Assembly (NCBI GenBank): GCA_016787755.1 | Contig: JAEUUA010000023.1 | Coordinates: 546,613 to 610,612 of the forward strand | Source of the DNA: Cyclobacteriaceae bacterium | Lineage (GTDB): Bacteria; Bacteroidota; Bacteroidia; Cytophagales; Cyclobacteriaceae | Length of the DNA: 64,000 bases | Reading direction: 5' to 3' | Shown: piece by piece, positions 8,154-17,067 of the stretch | How positions within the stretch are numbered: position 1 is the stretch's first letter | Layout: every line of letters starts with the position of its first letter | The notes under the pieces: model-generated | Database searches by the model: none | What the model saw: only the letters and a program-made list of their open reading frames with translations | What the model was told of the DNA's origin: nothing | Position numbers and translations under genes: made by a program

Positions 8154-9518
8154 TTAATTCTTTTTTAGAATGAGGCGAAATGAATTTTCGCCATTCCGTG
8201 AAACGGAATAGGTTATGGCACCCTGATGCAAATGCGCTATTTTATCAACCATAACAAGGCCCAGGCCAATACCAATTTTCTTGCGACTATTTTCTCCCCG
8301 GAAGAAATATTCAAACAACCGCTCTTGTTCATCAAGGGAAAGCGTGGTTCCCCCGTTACTCACCGTGATGGAGACCCTCTCATCTGTTGCTGAGATTTCA
8401 ACTTTTACAGTTTTATCTTCAGAATATTCTATAGCATTTTTAAAAAGGTTTATAAATGCAATTGTGAGCATGCGTTTATGCCCCATGATTGTAAGAACCT
8501 CAACATCCCTCACATGTTCATGAATATCAAGTTCGAAGTGTGAATCTGGATTCAATTGCTTTAAACTATCGAACACTTCGAAAATGATTTCATCAACGCG
8601 AAGATGTTCTTTTACTAATTGATCCTTATTAGTTTCAAATTTGGAGATGTCGAGCAAAGTGGTAATAATAGAGGCCAGTTGCATCAGACCATTTTTTTGA
8701 AACTCGAAATGATTTTGCCAGTTTTCCCGATTGGGATCTGTCATCACCCGTTCGATGTTTGAGATTAGCACTGCAATGGGGGTTTTGAGCTCGTGGGAAA
8801 TGTGATGAATAAGATTTTTCTGATAGGAGTAGGAAAGTTCTACGTTGCTTAGCATATCATTAAAACTGCTCGCCAACAACGAGATCTCATCATTTGTTTT
8901 GGGGTTTGAGATGCGGGAAAGATTATTAATATTTTTGCTGCTAACTTCACTGCTTAATTGAGTAATCGGATCGGTTATCTGCTTCGATAAATAGATAGCA
9001 ATAGCAATCTCCAACAGTAAGGCCAGAACAAATACCCCGGTTAGCAGCCAGGCAAGAAATATTAATTTACTTTTTCCATATAGATCATTTGCCTTTGCAA
9101 TAGCGAAAAACGTTTTACCCTTATCATCCATGCGATGAGCATATACATCATATTCTCCTTCACGGTATGAAATTTCATTTTCTTCTTCTTGAAGTCGTTT
9201 TAGGATCCTTCCGGAAAAAGGAATTACAATGTCATCCACACTGCTGTAGATCATGTGCCCCGCTGAATCAAATAACAGAATTTTTTCATCGTACAATTTA
9301 TTAATGGTCGTTTCGTCCAGGGCCTGTAACAGATCGTGATCAATTTCTTTCACATCAATGAGCAACCGCAACGTTGTTGTTGTCTTTTCTTTTAATCGTT
9401 GAATAAATTCTTGCTCACGATATTCAGCCATGCTAAAGAAAACGATAAGAGAGGTTATCCCCAGTACAACGGCAAAGGTGATTGAAAAGAAAAGGATGAT
9501 TCTTTTTCTAAGATTCAT
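8154..9518 (-). CDS. HAMP-domain sensor histidine kinase of the metal-efflux locus
   Basis: 454 residues: TM1 (about 8-28), a periplasmic sensor region of about 120 residues, TM2 (about 153-175), HAMP (about 177-230), then HisKA with phospho-acceptor H242 in HISHELKTPIAVL, an N box around FINLFKNAIEYS and a G box GIGLGLVMV. The architecture is that of CusS/CzcS-type kinases. It senses a periplasmic signal, presumably excess metal, and phosphorylates the partner receiver. The start codon overlaps the end of the response-regulator gene by 11 bases, so the pair is translationally coupled. The metal specificity cannot be read from the sensor domain. Confidence 0.88.
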   Translation of the reverse strand: MNLRKRIILFFSITFAVVLGITSLIVFFSMAEYREQEFIQRLKEKTTTTLRLLIDVKEIDHDLLQALDETTINKLYDEKILLFDSAGHMIYSSVDDIVIPFSGRILKRLQEEENEISYREGEYDVYAHRMDDKGKTFFAIAKANDLYGKSKLIFLAWLLTGVFVLALLLEIAIAIYLSKQITDPITQLSSEVSSKNINNLSRISNPKTNDEISLLASSFNDMLSNVELSYSYQKNLIHHISHELKTPIAVLISNIERVMTDPNRENWQNHFEFQKNGLMQLASIITTLLDISKFETNKDQLVKEHLRVDEIIFEVFDSLKQLNPDSHFELDIHEHVRDVEVLTIMGHKRMLTIAFINLFKNAIEYSEDKTVKVEISATDERVSITVSNGGTTLSLDEQERLFEYFFRGENSRKKIGIGLGLVMVDKIAHLHQGAITYSVSRNGENSFRLILKKN

Positions 9519-10200
9519 TTGGTTTACCGCTTATGAAATAGCCATAGCCGGGGCGGGTATGAATAAGTTTGGGTTCAAAGTTTTTGTCAATTTTATTGCG
9601 GATCGAGTTAATGAAAACTTCAATCGTGTTTGTATTAACCTCTACCCGAGTGCCCCAAATATGCTCAATAAAGTCGCGCTTAGAAACAATATCTCCTTTG
9701 GAAGAAGCAAGTAGCACTAAAATTTCATATTCCCTACTCGTGAGTTTTAAGGTCTCTCCATTTCGTTGAACTTTTTTCGATCTAAGATCAATGGAGAGAT
9801 TCTCAATCGTGAGAACCTGCGAAACTTCTGTTGTAATGGGTCGTCTTTTCAGTAATGACTTGATCCTGGCCAATAGTTCCTGAAAATAAAAAGGTTTGGT
9901 TAAATAGTCATCGGCACCACTATTAAAACCTGTCACCTTATCCTCCACTTCATCAAATGCGGTAAGGATGAGAATGGATGTTGAGATACCTTGTTCGCGC
10001 ACAGTTTTGCAAACTGCCAATCCATCTTTTCCGGGCATATTAATATCCAGGATGATGCAATCGTATGAGTTTCTAATAATTAATTTCTCAGCCAACAAAC
10101 CGTTATAGACCACATCGGTTATAAACCCTTCCTCCTGCAATCGCATTTTTAAGTCAGCCGAAATATTTATATCGTCCTCGGCAATAAGAATTTTCTGCAT
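9508..10200 (-). CDS. OmpR/PhoB-family response regulator of the metal-efflux locus
   Basis: 230 residues: receiver domain with the acidic pair EDD (8-10), phospho-acceptor D52 in ILDINMPGKDG, and the conserved Lys in LTKPF. It is followed by a winged-helix DNA-binding domain with LTSREYEILVLLASSKGDIVS-type recognition elements and the C-terminal hairpin HTRPGYGYFI. It is the CusR/CzcR-like partner of the overlapping kinase. Its probable target is the 11-bp-period direct repeat at 8120-8138 before the efflux genes. It follows the tag gene by seven bases on the same strand, so it may also be transcribed from the tag promoter. Confidence 0.9.
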   Translation of the reverse strand: MQKILIAEDDINISADLKMRLQEEGFITDVVYNGLLAEKLIIRNSYDCIILDINMPGKDGLAVCKTVREQGISTSILILTAFDEVEDKVTGFNSGADDYLTKPFYFQELLARIKSLLKRRPITTEVSQVLTIENLSIDLRSKKVQRNGETLKLTSREYEILVLLASSKGDIVSKRDFIEHIWGTRVEVNTNTIEVFINSIRNKIDKNFEPKLIHTRPGYGYFISGKPNES

Positions 10201-10207
10201 GAATAGA

Positions 10208-10777
10208 CTACGTTAAACTTTTATATCGAAAGCAATCGACTAAATGATCATTAACCAAACCACATGCCTGCATGTGCGCATAGATTACGGTGCTGCCAAC
10301 AAATTTAAAACCTCGCTTTATTAAATCTTTACTCAATGCATCTGACTCTTTTGTTGTTGCCGGTGCCAGCTTATAGTTTTTCAATTTGTTTATAATGGGT
10401 TTGTTGTTCACAAACCCCCAGATAAAGGTATCAAAGCTTCCAAATTCTTTTTGCACTTCTAAAAATCGTTTGGCGTTGTTTACAGCAGCAGATACTTTTA
10501 GTCTGTTTCGCACAATACCAGGGTCTTGAAGAATTTTTTCTATTTTCTTTTCAGTAAAGCGACTTACCTTTAGAGGATCAAAGTCCGCGAAATTTTTTCG
10601 ATACCCTTCACGTTTTTTTAAAATCGTGGCCCAACTTAACCCCGCCTGAGCTCCTTCTAAAATCAGAAATTCAAAATGAACTCGATCGTCATGAACGGGT
10701 ACACCCCATTCAGTATCGTGGTATTGAATATATTGTTCAAACTTGAGGCACCAGGGGCAGCGGAATACATCGGCCAT
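10208..10777 (-). CDS. tag: DNA-3-methyladenine glycosylase I
   Basis: Excises 3-methyladenine from alkylated DNA (base excision repair). I use the ATG at 10777 (189 residues, close to the ~187 of the E. coli protein) because the sequence from MADVFRCPWC aligns with the family start; an upstream in-frame ATG at 10897 would add 40 unrelated residues and overlap the divergent gene. The zinc ligands are in place: Cys7 and His20 have the same 13-residue spacing as in E. coli Tag, and the C-terminal pair lies in NDHLVDC. YHDTEWGVPVHDD and GLSWATILKKREGYR are family hallmarks. Confidence 0.92.
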   Translation of the reverse strand: MADVFRCPWCLKFEQYIQYHDTEWGVPVHDDRVHFEFLILEGAQAGLSWATILKKREGYRKNFADFDPLKVSRFTEKKIEKILQDPGIVRNRLKVSAAVNNAKRFLEVQKEFGSFDTFIWGFVNNKPIINKLKNYKLAPATTKESDALSKDLIKRGFKFVGSTVIYAHMQACGLVNDHLVDCFRYKSLT

Positions 10778-10810
10778 AAGATTTTGAAATTTTAGGGAAG
10801 TTACTTGTTT

Positions 10811-10818
10811 CAAATATA
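10811..10818 (-). promoter_or_regulatory. Candidate -7 box for tag
   Basis: On the minus strand TATATTTG matches TAnnTTTG and lies 33 bases before the chosen ATG at 10777. This supports the shorter start. A divergent near-match (ATAGTTTG) overlaps it for the plus-strand gene at 10836. Confidence 0.4.
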
Positions 10819-10835
10819 GTTTGTAACTTCCGTGC

Positions 10836-11210
10836 ATGAATTGTATACGATTCAACAGTTTGTTCATGTTGCTTAGCCTGGTTTGCTTTTCGGCCACAGC
10901 TCAATTTAGAGGTAAATTGAAATCCTATAATTTGTACACCCTTTCAACGGAAGTAAGCCGCATCGATCCCAAAATAGTACTGATACAGGGCCAGGCTCCA
11001 GGTCATTTTTCATCACCCTTTTTCACAACCACTGTTAATTCTCGATGTAGCTATTGGCTCAGTCAAATGACCACACAAACAATGAATGATGGCAAGATGG
11101 GAACCTATTATTTGTGGGATCAGCAAGGAAATTTGCGCGAGTCCCGATTTTTTGTTGATATTGGAGCTAAGAATAACCCAGGTCTTAAACTGGTCTTTTT
11201 AAGACGTTGA
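10836..11210 (+). CDS. Hypothetical secreted protein
   Basis: 124 residues with a clear signal peptide (MNCIRFNSLFMLLSLVCFSATA, cleavage after about residue 22). The mature part of about 100 residues is rich in Tyr/Thr/Ser and shows no domain I recognise. It contains two Trp in SYWLSQM and YYLWDQQG segments, compatible with a small beta-rich periplasmic protein. The start is ATG 10836, divergent from tag. The next gene, a secreted RidA, begins 26 bases downstream, so they could be co-transcribed. Confidence 0.55.
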   Translation: MNCIRFNSLFMLLSLVCFSATAQFRGKLKSYNLYTLSTEVSRIDPKIVLIQGQAPGHFSSPFFTTTVNSRCSYWLSQMTTQTMNDGKMGTYYLWDQQGNLRESRFFVDIGAKNNPGLKLVFLRR

Positions 11211-11235
11211 TATGATTTATCCTAACCCCCACACC

Positions 11236-11760
11236 ATGAAAAATTTCTTACTGTTTGTTTTTATCATTGTATCATCTACTTCATTTGCTCAATCCAAAAT
11301 TGATTACGATAAAAAATTAAAAGAGCTCGGCATTGAATTATCTGCCCCTTCTAAACCAATTGCAAATTATGTAAAGGCGGTTCGTGTAGGCAACTTGCTT
11401 TATTTATCCGGCCATGGCCCGGCTAAAGCGGATGGAACAAACATGACCGGCAAGGTTGGCACCGAAGTAACTACTGAGGATGGATATGCTGCCGCTAAAC
11501 AAACAGGAATCTCCATTCTGTCCACTCTCAAAAGCGAGTTGGGGGACTTAAACAAAGTGAAGCGAATTGTTAAAGTATTGGGGATGGTAAATTGTACAGA
11601 TACCTTTACGGATCAACCCAAAGTGATTAATGGATTTTCTGATTTAATGGTAGCTGTTTTTGGTGATAAAGGAAAGCACGCACGATCAGCCGTAGGAATG
11701 AATTCCTTGCCGAGTAATATTACAGTTGAGATTGAGATTATAGTTGAGGTTGAGAAATAA
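11236..11760 (+). CDS. Exported RidA/YjgF-family protein
   Basis: The RidA fold (enamine/imine deaminase-like trimeric proteins) is recognisable from VRVGNLLYLSGHGP, the LGDLNKVKRIVKVLGMVNC helix-strand and the final VEIEIIVEV strand. Start at ATG 11236: from there the protein (174 residues) has a signal peptide (MKNFLLFVFIIVSSTSFAQ), so it is exported, unlike classic cytoplasmic RidA. The Arg that binds the substrate carboxylate in RidA is commonly in a C-terminal R-x-A/xVG motif; here HARSAVGMNSLP supplies a candidate Arg. A second, cytoplasmic RidA lies at 25174-25569. Substrate unknown. Confidence 0.78.
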   Translation: MKNFLLFVFIIVSSTSFAQSKIDYDKKLKELGIELSAPSKPIANYVKAVRVGNLLYLSGHGPAKADGTNMTGKVGTEVTTEDGYAAAKQTGISILSTLKSELGDLNKVKRIVKVLGMVNCTDTFTDQPKVINGFSDLMVAVFGDKGKHARSAVGMNSLPSNITVEIEIIVEVEK

Positions 11761-11901
11761 ACTAAATCTGTATTTGGCCTTTATTTAAATACATATTTTG
11801 AATCTATCTGTTTGAAGTAATAAATTCAAAGGAATGAACAGATTTGAGATTTCATTTTACTTACACTAAAACTAATTTAGCCTGATAGAAAATTCTTAAA
11901 A

Positions 11902-14253
11902 GTGTTATCGGGCTACTTAAAAATTATACTAAGGCAACTTCGCAGCATTTATTCCTTTATAAACCTTACTGGTCTTATTGTGGGCTTTGCTGCGTTCATT
12001 CTCATTTATTTGTGGGTAGAGCAGCAACTCAGTTATGATCGCTTTCATTCGGGTTATGATAATATTTACCGAGTTGTTGAGAATCAAATTGATGAGAGTG
12101 GTGCGGTTTATCCAGTAGCCGTTACACCTAGCCCATTATCACCTTATCTTAAGAGTACATTTGCCGAAATACGCGAAACCTGCCGTTTGAGTTTCCTTGA
12201 CTTGCTGGTGCGAAATGCTGAATTAGCATTTTATCAGAAAGGAGCTTTGGCAGATCCGTCTATGTTTGATTTGTTCTCATTTCCAATACTGGCAGGAGAA
12301 ACAAGATCTTTTGAAACCGGAGTTGACAAAATTATTATCACAAAAAAATTAGGACGAACTTATTTTGGTGATACTGACCCTATTGGAAAAACTCTACGCC
12401 TTCTGGATCAGGAAATGTTAATTACAGCAGTACTGGAAGACATACCTGTTAATTCTCATATTCAATTTGACTTTGTTATGCCGTTTGAATTTTTACGAGC
12501 AAAAGGATATGATTCGCTGATAAATTGGGGGTTTAATAATCACTATACGTATATCAAGCTTGGAGATCAGATAGATCCACTTCAATATGCGGATAAAATC
12601 AAAACCTCAATTAGTAAGCATTTACCAAAGTCAAAAACAGAACTTGCTCTTCAGCCCTTGTCAGAGATTCACCTAAAATCGAATCACCTTAACAATGATG
12701 TGGCCGGTAGAGGCAACATGTTATATGTATATATTTTTTCAGCGGTTGGCATCTTCATTCTTATAATAGCCAGTATTAACTACGCTAATCTCTCCACGGC
12801 CAGATCTATAAAGCGGAGTAAAGAGGCTGGAGTAAGAAAGGTTGTGGGAGCCAGCCGCTCACAGCTTATGGTTTATTTTTTTTCGGAATCACTTTTATAT
12901 TGTTTTATCGGGTTTGTTTTAGCGCTTTTATTGTGCTGGCTTTTGCTTCCTGGCTTTAGTGAACTAAGCAGAACACAAATCAAATTCAATATTTTTTCCC
13001 CAACTATCTTATTCCCACTAATGGGAGCGGTCATATTCTGTTCCTTTTTAGGAGGAGTTTATCCCGCTATTCTTTTGTCGTCTTTAAATCCCACTGTGGT
13101 ATTAAAAGGTATTCTAAAAACCGGAAACGGAACTATTGCCGTTAGACGAATACTGGTAATCATACAGTTTGCCTTAGCCATCGCATTTCTTTCAGGTACG
13201 TTCGTGGTTCATAATCAACTTTCATACATAAGAAATCGCAACCTTGGGTTTGAAAAGGAAAACCTCCTGACGTTTCCTACCTTCCGCACCATTCGAAAAC
13301 AATTTCAAGCATTTAAAACTGAACTATTAGCAATACCGGGTGTTCAATACGTTTCAGCAACTAGTACCAAAATATCACTCACCGAGGACACATCCGATGA
13401 TATAAGTTGGGAAGGTAAAGAATCTGAAAAGGATTTATTGTTTCATCAACTAATAGTTGATTACGATTTTTTAAAAACATTTTCGATTTCGCTGACAGCG
13501 GGTCGAGATTTTTCTTCTGAAGTAAAATCCGACTCAACGGCTGTGCTGCTAAATGAAGAGGCAATTAACCAGATGGGCTTAACGGATCCGCTCAATAAAC
13601 AATTTACAATAGGTAAAACACGCAAAGGAACTATCATCGGTATCGTACAGAATTTCAATTTTAAATCGGCTCATAAAAAAATTGAGCCCATGGTAATCTA
13701 TCTGGACCAAGAAAGCCTTTACGAGGCAGCCGTTCGATTTGGTAAGGGCAATGTTGTTGAACAGACAAAAGCGGTAGAAGCAGTTTATAAAAAGTATACC
13801 GAGGGAAGACCTTTTGAATTTTCCTTTGTTGATGAAGACATTGACAACTTGTATCGAGCCGAGCAGCAGACAGGAATATTTTTTAACTGGCTGGCAGGAT
13901 TATCTATTTTTATTTCGTGTTTGGGTTTGTTGGGTATTGTTATGTTTGTAACACAACAGCGAGGAAAAGAAGTTGCCGTTAGAAAAGTATTGGGAGCATC
14001 GGTGTTGCAAATTATGTGGATGCTCAGCATTGAGTTTATGATTCCCGTAATTATTGCTTTTTGTATCGCCACTCCGGTAATCTACTATCTTACTGATTTG
14101 TGGTTGCAGGATTTTGCCTATCGATTGGATCCAGGAGTTTTCGTATTCGGGTTGGCAGGTCTTATTAGTTTGACTATAGCCGGGTTAACTATAGGATTTA
14201 AATCGTATCAAGTGTCGCGAACAAACCCGGCAAATTGGTTAAGAAGTGAATAA
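11902..14253 (+). CDS. FtsX/MacB-type ABC transporter permease
   Basis: 783 residues starting at GTG, where YLKIILRQLRS matches the usual beginning of this Bacteroidota family. Layout: TM1 (about 19-41), MacB-like periplasmic domain (about 45-250), first FtsX block with three TM segments (about 277-400), TM (about 419-440), second periplasmic domain, second FtsX block (about 665-783) ending in SRTNPANWLRSE. This duplicated form acts with a separate ATPase in envelope export or mechanotransmission; no ATPase gene is nearby. A paralogue of almost equal length lies at 59058-61418. The 141-base gap upstream shows no clear promoter. Confidence 0.85.
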   Translation: MLSGYLKIILRQLRSIYSFINLTGLIVGFAAFILIYLWVEQQLSYDRFHSGYDNIYRVVENQIDESGAVYPVAVTPSPLSPYLKSTFAEIRETCRLSFLDLLVRNAELAFYQKGALADPSMFDLFSFPILAGETRSFETGVDKIIITKKLGRTYFGDTDPIGKTLRLLDQEMLITAVLEDIPVNSHIQFDFVMPFEFLRAKGYDSLINWGFNNHYTYIKLGDQIDPLQYADKIKTSISKHLPKSKTELALQPLSEIHLKSNHLNNDVAGRGNMLYVYIFSAVGIFILIIASINYANLSTARSIKRSKEAGVRKVVGASRSQLMVYFFSESLLYCFIGFVLALLLCWLLLPGFSELSRTQIKFNIFSPTILFPLMGAVIFCSFLGGVYPAILLSSLNPTVVLKGILKTGNGTIAVRRILVIIQFALAIAFLSGTFVVHNQLSYIRNRNLGFEKENLLTFPTFRTIRKQFQAFKTELLAIPGVQYVSATSTKISLTEDTSDDISWEGKESEKDLLFHQLIVDYDFLKTFSISLTAGRDFSSEVKSDSTAVLLNEEAINQMGLTDPLNKQFTIGKTRKGTIIGIVQNFNFKSAHKKIEPMVIYLDQESLYEAAVRFGKGNVVEQTKAVEAVYKKYTEGRPFEFSFVDEDIDNLYRAEQQTGIFFNWLAGLSIFISCLGLLGIVMFVTQQRGKEVAVRKVLGASVLQIMWMLSIEFMIPVIIAFCIATPVIYYLTDLWLQDFAYRLDPGVFVFGLAGLISLTIAGLTIGFKSYQVSRTNPANWLRSE

Positions 14254-14325
14254 AAGAAAATGTTCGTGCAGCTACCTTTATTCCTGTCGAGTCACTTCGA
14301 AAGAGTAGTAATATAAAAATCATTA

Positions 14326-14358
14326 CTAACAATTTTAGGGCTAAAATTGTTAGCTTTG
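14326..14358 (+). promoter_or_regulatory. 28-bp perfect palindrome overlapping a -7 promoter box
   Basis: Arms 14326-14338 and 14341-14353 are exact 13-base reverse complements around a GG centre. The last three bases of the palindrome are also the first three of TAGCTTTG (14351-14358), an exact TAnnTTTG box. The transcript would begin only a few bases before the ATG at 14367. A two-base centre makes an RNA hairpin unlikely; a dimeric repressor operator occluding the promoter of the sulP/carbonic anhydrase genes is the simplest reading. The regulator is unknown. Confidence 0.55.
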
Positions 14359-14366
14359 TTGCCCTC

Positions 14367-14678
14367 ATGAGAAAAGCATTCTTTTCATTTTTTTCTGTTA
14401 CTTACCTATTACTGATCCTTTCTGCAAGTTTTGGAAGCTTATATTTAGAAACTTCTAAGAAAAGTGTGGAAGTAGATTGGAATACTTGTGAGGATGTACC
14501 CGGTGACACTGAAGAGCCGGTTGTAGAAGATAGTCGCGAATTTGATGAAAATATTCTTTTAGATTTCTCATATGGGTTTCGGGTAAAAAAACCATCATCA
14601 AGCAAAAAACCCTCAGCTTACTTACACTCTACGGGATTCCATTTTCCGGAAATCGATTCCCCGCCTCCACAAATTTAG
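14367..14678 (+). CDS. Small membrane-anchored or secreted protein upstream of SulP
   Basis: 103 residues with an N-terminal hydrophobic segment (about 5-25) that may be an anchor or signal peptide. It is followed by an acidic stretch with a single Cys (WNTCEDVPGD) and a Ser/Lys/Pro-rich tail ending in DSPPPQI. No known domain recognised. It starts right after the palindromic promoter at 14326-14358 and lies 64 bases before the SulP gene on the same strand, so it probably shares its transcript. A role connected to anion transport is suggested only by position. Confidence 0.55.
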   Translation: MRKAFFSFFSVTYLLLILSASFGSLYLETSKKSVEVDWNTCEDVPGDTEEPVVEDSREFDENILLDFSYGFRVKKPSSSKKPSAYLHSTGFHFPEIDSPPPQI

Positions 14679-14742
14679 TAGTTCCCTTAAATCTCACCCC
14701 AAGATTAGTTTACAGGTATTTAGTTAATGTTTATTCTCTATT

Positions 14743-16263
14743 ATGAATTTTAGAAATTTTTGGTCGGCAGATTTTCGATCTTCTGTCGTTGTATTTTTGG
14801 TTGCCTTACCCTTATGCTTGGGGATTGCCCTTGCTTCGGGAGCTCCGCTTTTTTCTGGTTTGTTGGCGGGCATAGTTGGCGGTATTGTAGTGGGAGCCTT
14901 AAGTGGATCCTCCGTCAGTGTGAGTGGTCCTGCGGCAGGTCTTACAACTATTGTTGCTGCTGCCATCCTGGATCTCGGATCTTTTGAAGCATTTTTATTA
15001 AGCGTTGCCCTGGCAGGAGTCATTCAAATAATTTTGGGATTCGCAAAAGCCGGAGCGATTGGTCATTTTTTTCCGGTGTCGGTAATCAAAGGAATGCTTG
15101 CTGCAATTGGCTTAATTTTAATTTTAAAACAAATTCCACATGCCGTGGGATACGATGCTGATTTTGAGGGGGATGAAAGTTTTTTTCAACCCGATGGCAG
15201 AAATACGTTTTCTGAACTTTTACAAGCATGGAATTTTTTAAGCCCGGGGGCATTAACAGTAAGCTTGCTTTCCATTTTGCTAATAATTACCTGGGATAGT
15301 AATCGCCTCCAACGATTTAAGTTTTTTAGACTTATGCCCTCGGCACTCGGAGCAGTTTTGTTAGGAGTTTCTTTGAATAGTCTTTTTAATTATGCGCTTC
15401 CTTACTTTGTCATTGGTCAACGGCATTTGGTTACCTTGCCAATAGCTACCGAAACATCGGGGTTGAGCACCTTTATCACCTTTCCGGATTTTTCTTTTTG
15501 GCAAAATCCTAAAATATACGTCACCGCAGTAACCATTGCCATTGTTGCCAGTTTGGAAACCTTATTAAGTATTGAGGCTTGTGATAAGATGGATCGCAGT
15601 CACACCAACACTCCCCTTAATCAAGAACTAAAAGCGCAAGGTACTGGTAACTTGATTTCCGGGTTATTGGGCGGGTTGCCGGTAACTTCTGTTATCGTGA
15701 GAAGTTCAGCCAACATTAACGCTGGAGCCAGATCAAGAGCTTCTGCCATTTCACATGGAATAATCTTGATGCTTTCGGTTTTGCTATTTCCAGGGCTACT
15801 AAAGATGATCCCCCTTTCATGTCTTGCCGGGATACTTATCGTGGTTGGGTATAAATTAACTAAGTTATCTTTTTACACAGAAATGTATAAGCGCGGAATG
15901 TCACAGTTCTTCCCATTTGTAGTCACTGTTGTGGCAGTAATTTTTACGGATTTACTTAAGGGTGTCTTTATGGGCATATTGGTTGCTATCTATTTTATTC
16001 TGAAAACAAATTTTCAAAAGGCAGTGATTTTAGTTTCCTCAGAAGAGAACTTTATGATTCGATTTACGAAAGACGTTTCCTTTTTACATAAAAATGCACT
16101 TCGCCAAGCATTAGAAAAGGTGCCCGAAGACACCAAGTTGTTAATTGATGGATCGAAGGCGCAGTTTATGGATGAAGATATTAAGGAGATGGTGTTGGAC
16201 TTTACAGTGGCAGCTAAAACAAAAAATATTGAAGTAGAATTAAAAAATATTCACGTTAACTAA
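14743..16263 (+). CDS. SulP family inorganic anion transporter (probable bicarbonate)
   Basis: 506 residues with 10-14 hydrophobic segments. SulP hallmarks include the N-terminal DFRSSVVVFLVALPLCLGIALASG region, SGSSVSVSGPAAGLTTIV (substrate-site helix) and NQELKAQGTGNLISGLLGGLPVTSVIVRSSAN-type sequence in the middle. The C-terminus after about residue 430 is short and STAS-like (TKLLIDGSKAQFMDEDI). SulP proteins carry sulfate, bicarbonate or other anions. The carbonic anhydrase gene only eight bases downstream argues for bicarbonate, as in the common SulP/carbonic-anhydrase pairs; this is inference from context. Confidence 0.88.
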   Translation: MNFRNFWSADFRSSVVVFLVALPLCLGIALASGAPLFSGLLAGIVGGIVVGALSGSSVSVSGPAAGLTTIVAAAILDLGSFEAFLLSVALAGVIQIILGFAKAGAIGHFFPVSVIKGMLAAIGLILILKQIPHAVGYDADFEGDESFFQPDGRNTFSELLQAWNFLSPGALTVSLLSILLIITWDSNRLQRFKFFRLMPSALGAVLLGVSLNSLFNYALPYFVIGQRHLVTLPIATETSGLSTFITFPDFSFWQNPKIYVTAVTIAIVASLETLLSIEACDKMDRSHTNTPLNQELKAQGTGNLISGLLGGLPVTSVIVRSSANINAGARSRASAISHGIILMLSVLLFPGLLKMIPLSCLAGILIVVGYKLTKLSFYTEMYKRGMSQFFPFVVTVVAVIFTDLLKGVFMGILVAIYFILKTNFQKAVILVSSEENFMIRFTKDVSFLHKNALRQALEKVPEDTKLLIDGSKAQFMDEDIKEMVLDFTVAAKTKNIEVELKNIHVN

Positions 16264-16271
16264 GTGTTTTT

Positions 16272-16904
16272 ATGAAAAAGTATGAACAATTGCTGCTCCA
16301 AAATAAAGCCTGGGTAGAGCAGAAGAATCAAGAAGATAAGTCATTTTTTTCCAGACTAGCCAATGTGCAAAAGCCCGACTTCCTTTGGATTGGGTGTGCC
16401 GATAGTCGGGTTTCAGCGAATGAAATTACAGGTACTGCACCCGGTGAAGTGTTTGTGCATCGCAATATCGCCAACATGGTTGTTCATTCTGATATGAATA
16501 TGTTAAGTGTTCTCGATTATGCGGTAAATGTGCTTGAGGTGAATCATGTTATAGTATGCGGTCATTATGGATGTGGGGGAGTCCGCGCAGCTATGGGCAA
16601 TAAGCAAATCGGATTAATCGATAACTGGATTCGCCATATTAAGGATGTATATCGATTACATCAGAACGAGCTAGAGGCAATAAAAGACAATAAGCAACGG
16701 GAGGACAGATTTGTTGAATTGAATGTGATTGAACAAGTATATGATTTAGGAAAGACATCCATCATTCAAAATGCCTGGCAAAAACGAGGTGGCCCTTACG
16801 TGCATGGCTGGGTCTATGATATTGCCAATGGAATCATTCAAGATCTAAAAGTATCCATGCATGATAATTCTGAAATGCCGGATGTATTTAAGTTTGAGAA
16901 GTAG
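16272..16904 (+). CDS. Beta-carbonic anhydrase
   Basis: Catalyses reversible CO2 hydration to bicarbonate in the cytoplasm. The zinc and active-site residues are all present: C42, D44 and R46 in GCADSR, H98 and C101 in HYGCGG. Its length (210 residues) and the GPYVHGWVYDIANG segment fit the plant/E. coli Can-type beta class. It follows the SulP transporter by eight bases and is closed by a terminator, so the two form a bicarbonate supply unit: the transporter imports or exports bicarbonate while the enzyme equilibrates it with CO2. Confidence 0.93.
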   Translation: MKKYEQLLLQNKAWVEQKNQEDKSFFSRLANVQKPDFLWIGCADSRVSANEITGTAPGEVFVHRNIANMVVHSDMNMLSVLDYAVNVLEVNHVIVCGHYGCGGVRAAMGNKQIGLIDNWIRHIKDVYRLHQNELEAIKDNKQREDRFVELNVIEQVYDLGKTSIIQNAWQKRGGPYVHGWVYDIANGIIQDLKVSMHDNSEMPDVFKFEK

Positions 16905-16930
16905 TTAAAAGAACTCTTGCTTTTTGCTGA

Positions 16931-16968
16931 AAAAGTAGCCATCCTGTTATTCTGGGTGGCTTTTTTAT
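16931..16968 (+). terminator. Rho-independent terminator of the SulP/carbonic anhydrase operon
   Basis: GCCATCC (16938-16944) pairs with GGGTGGC (16954-16960), one G-U pair, nine-base loop, followed by six T and a further TT. A-rich bases before the stem can pair with the T run, so it may also work weakly on the opposite strand. Confidence 0.75.
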
Positions 16969-16990
16969 TCGTTTGAAATTAAATTTCAAA

Positions 16991-17019
16991 TAGGGGTAAA
17001 ACTTCTCTGGGTTGTCATA
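16991..17019 (+). promoter_or_regulatory. ECF-type promoter 1 (sigma/fecR/STN unit)
   Basis: TAGGGGT (16991-16997), exactly 14 bases, then TTGTCATA (17012-17019). The same two blocks with the same spacing recur at 20590-20618 and 23165-23193, each time just before a gene. The two-block pattern and the GTC core of the -10 are typical of ECF sigma promoters. Here it would drive the sigma gene itself (autoregulation), leaving a leader of about 40 bases. Confidence 0.75.
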
Positions 17020-17067
17020 ATCCCAACGCCCTAAACCCGTAAATTGCACTGAAACATTTCAAAAGCA

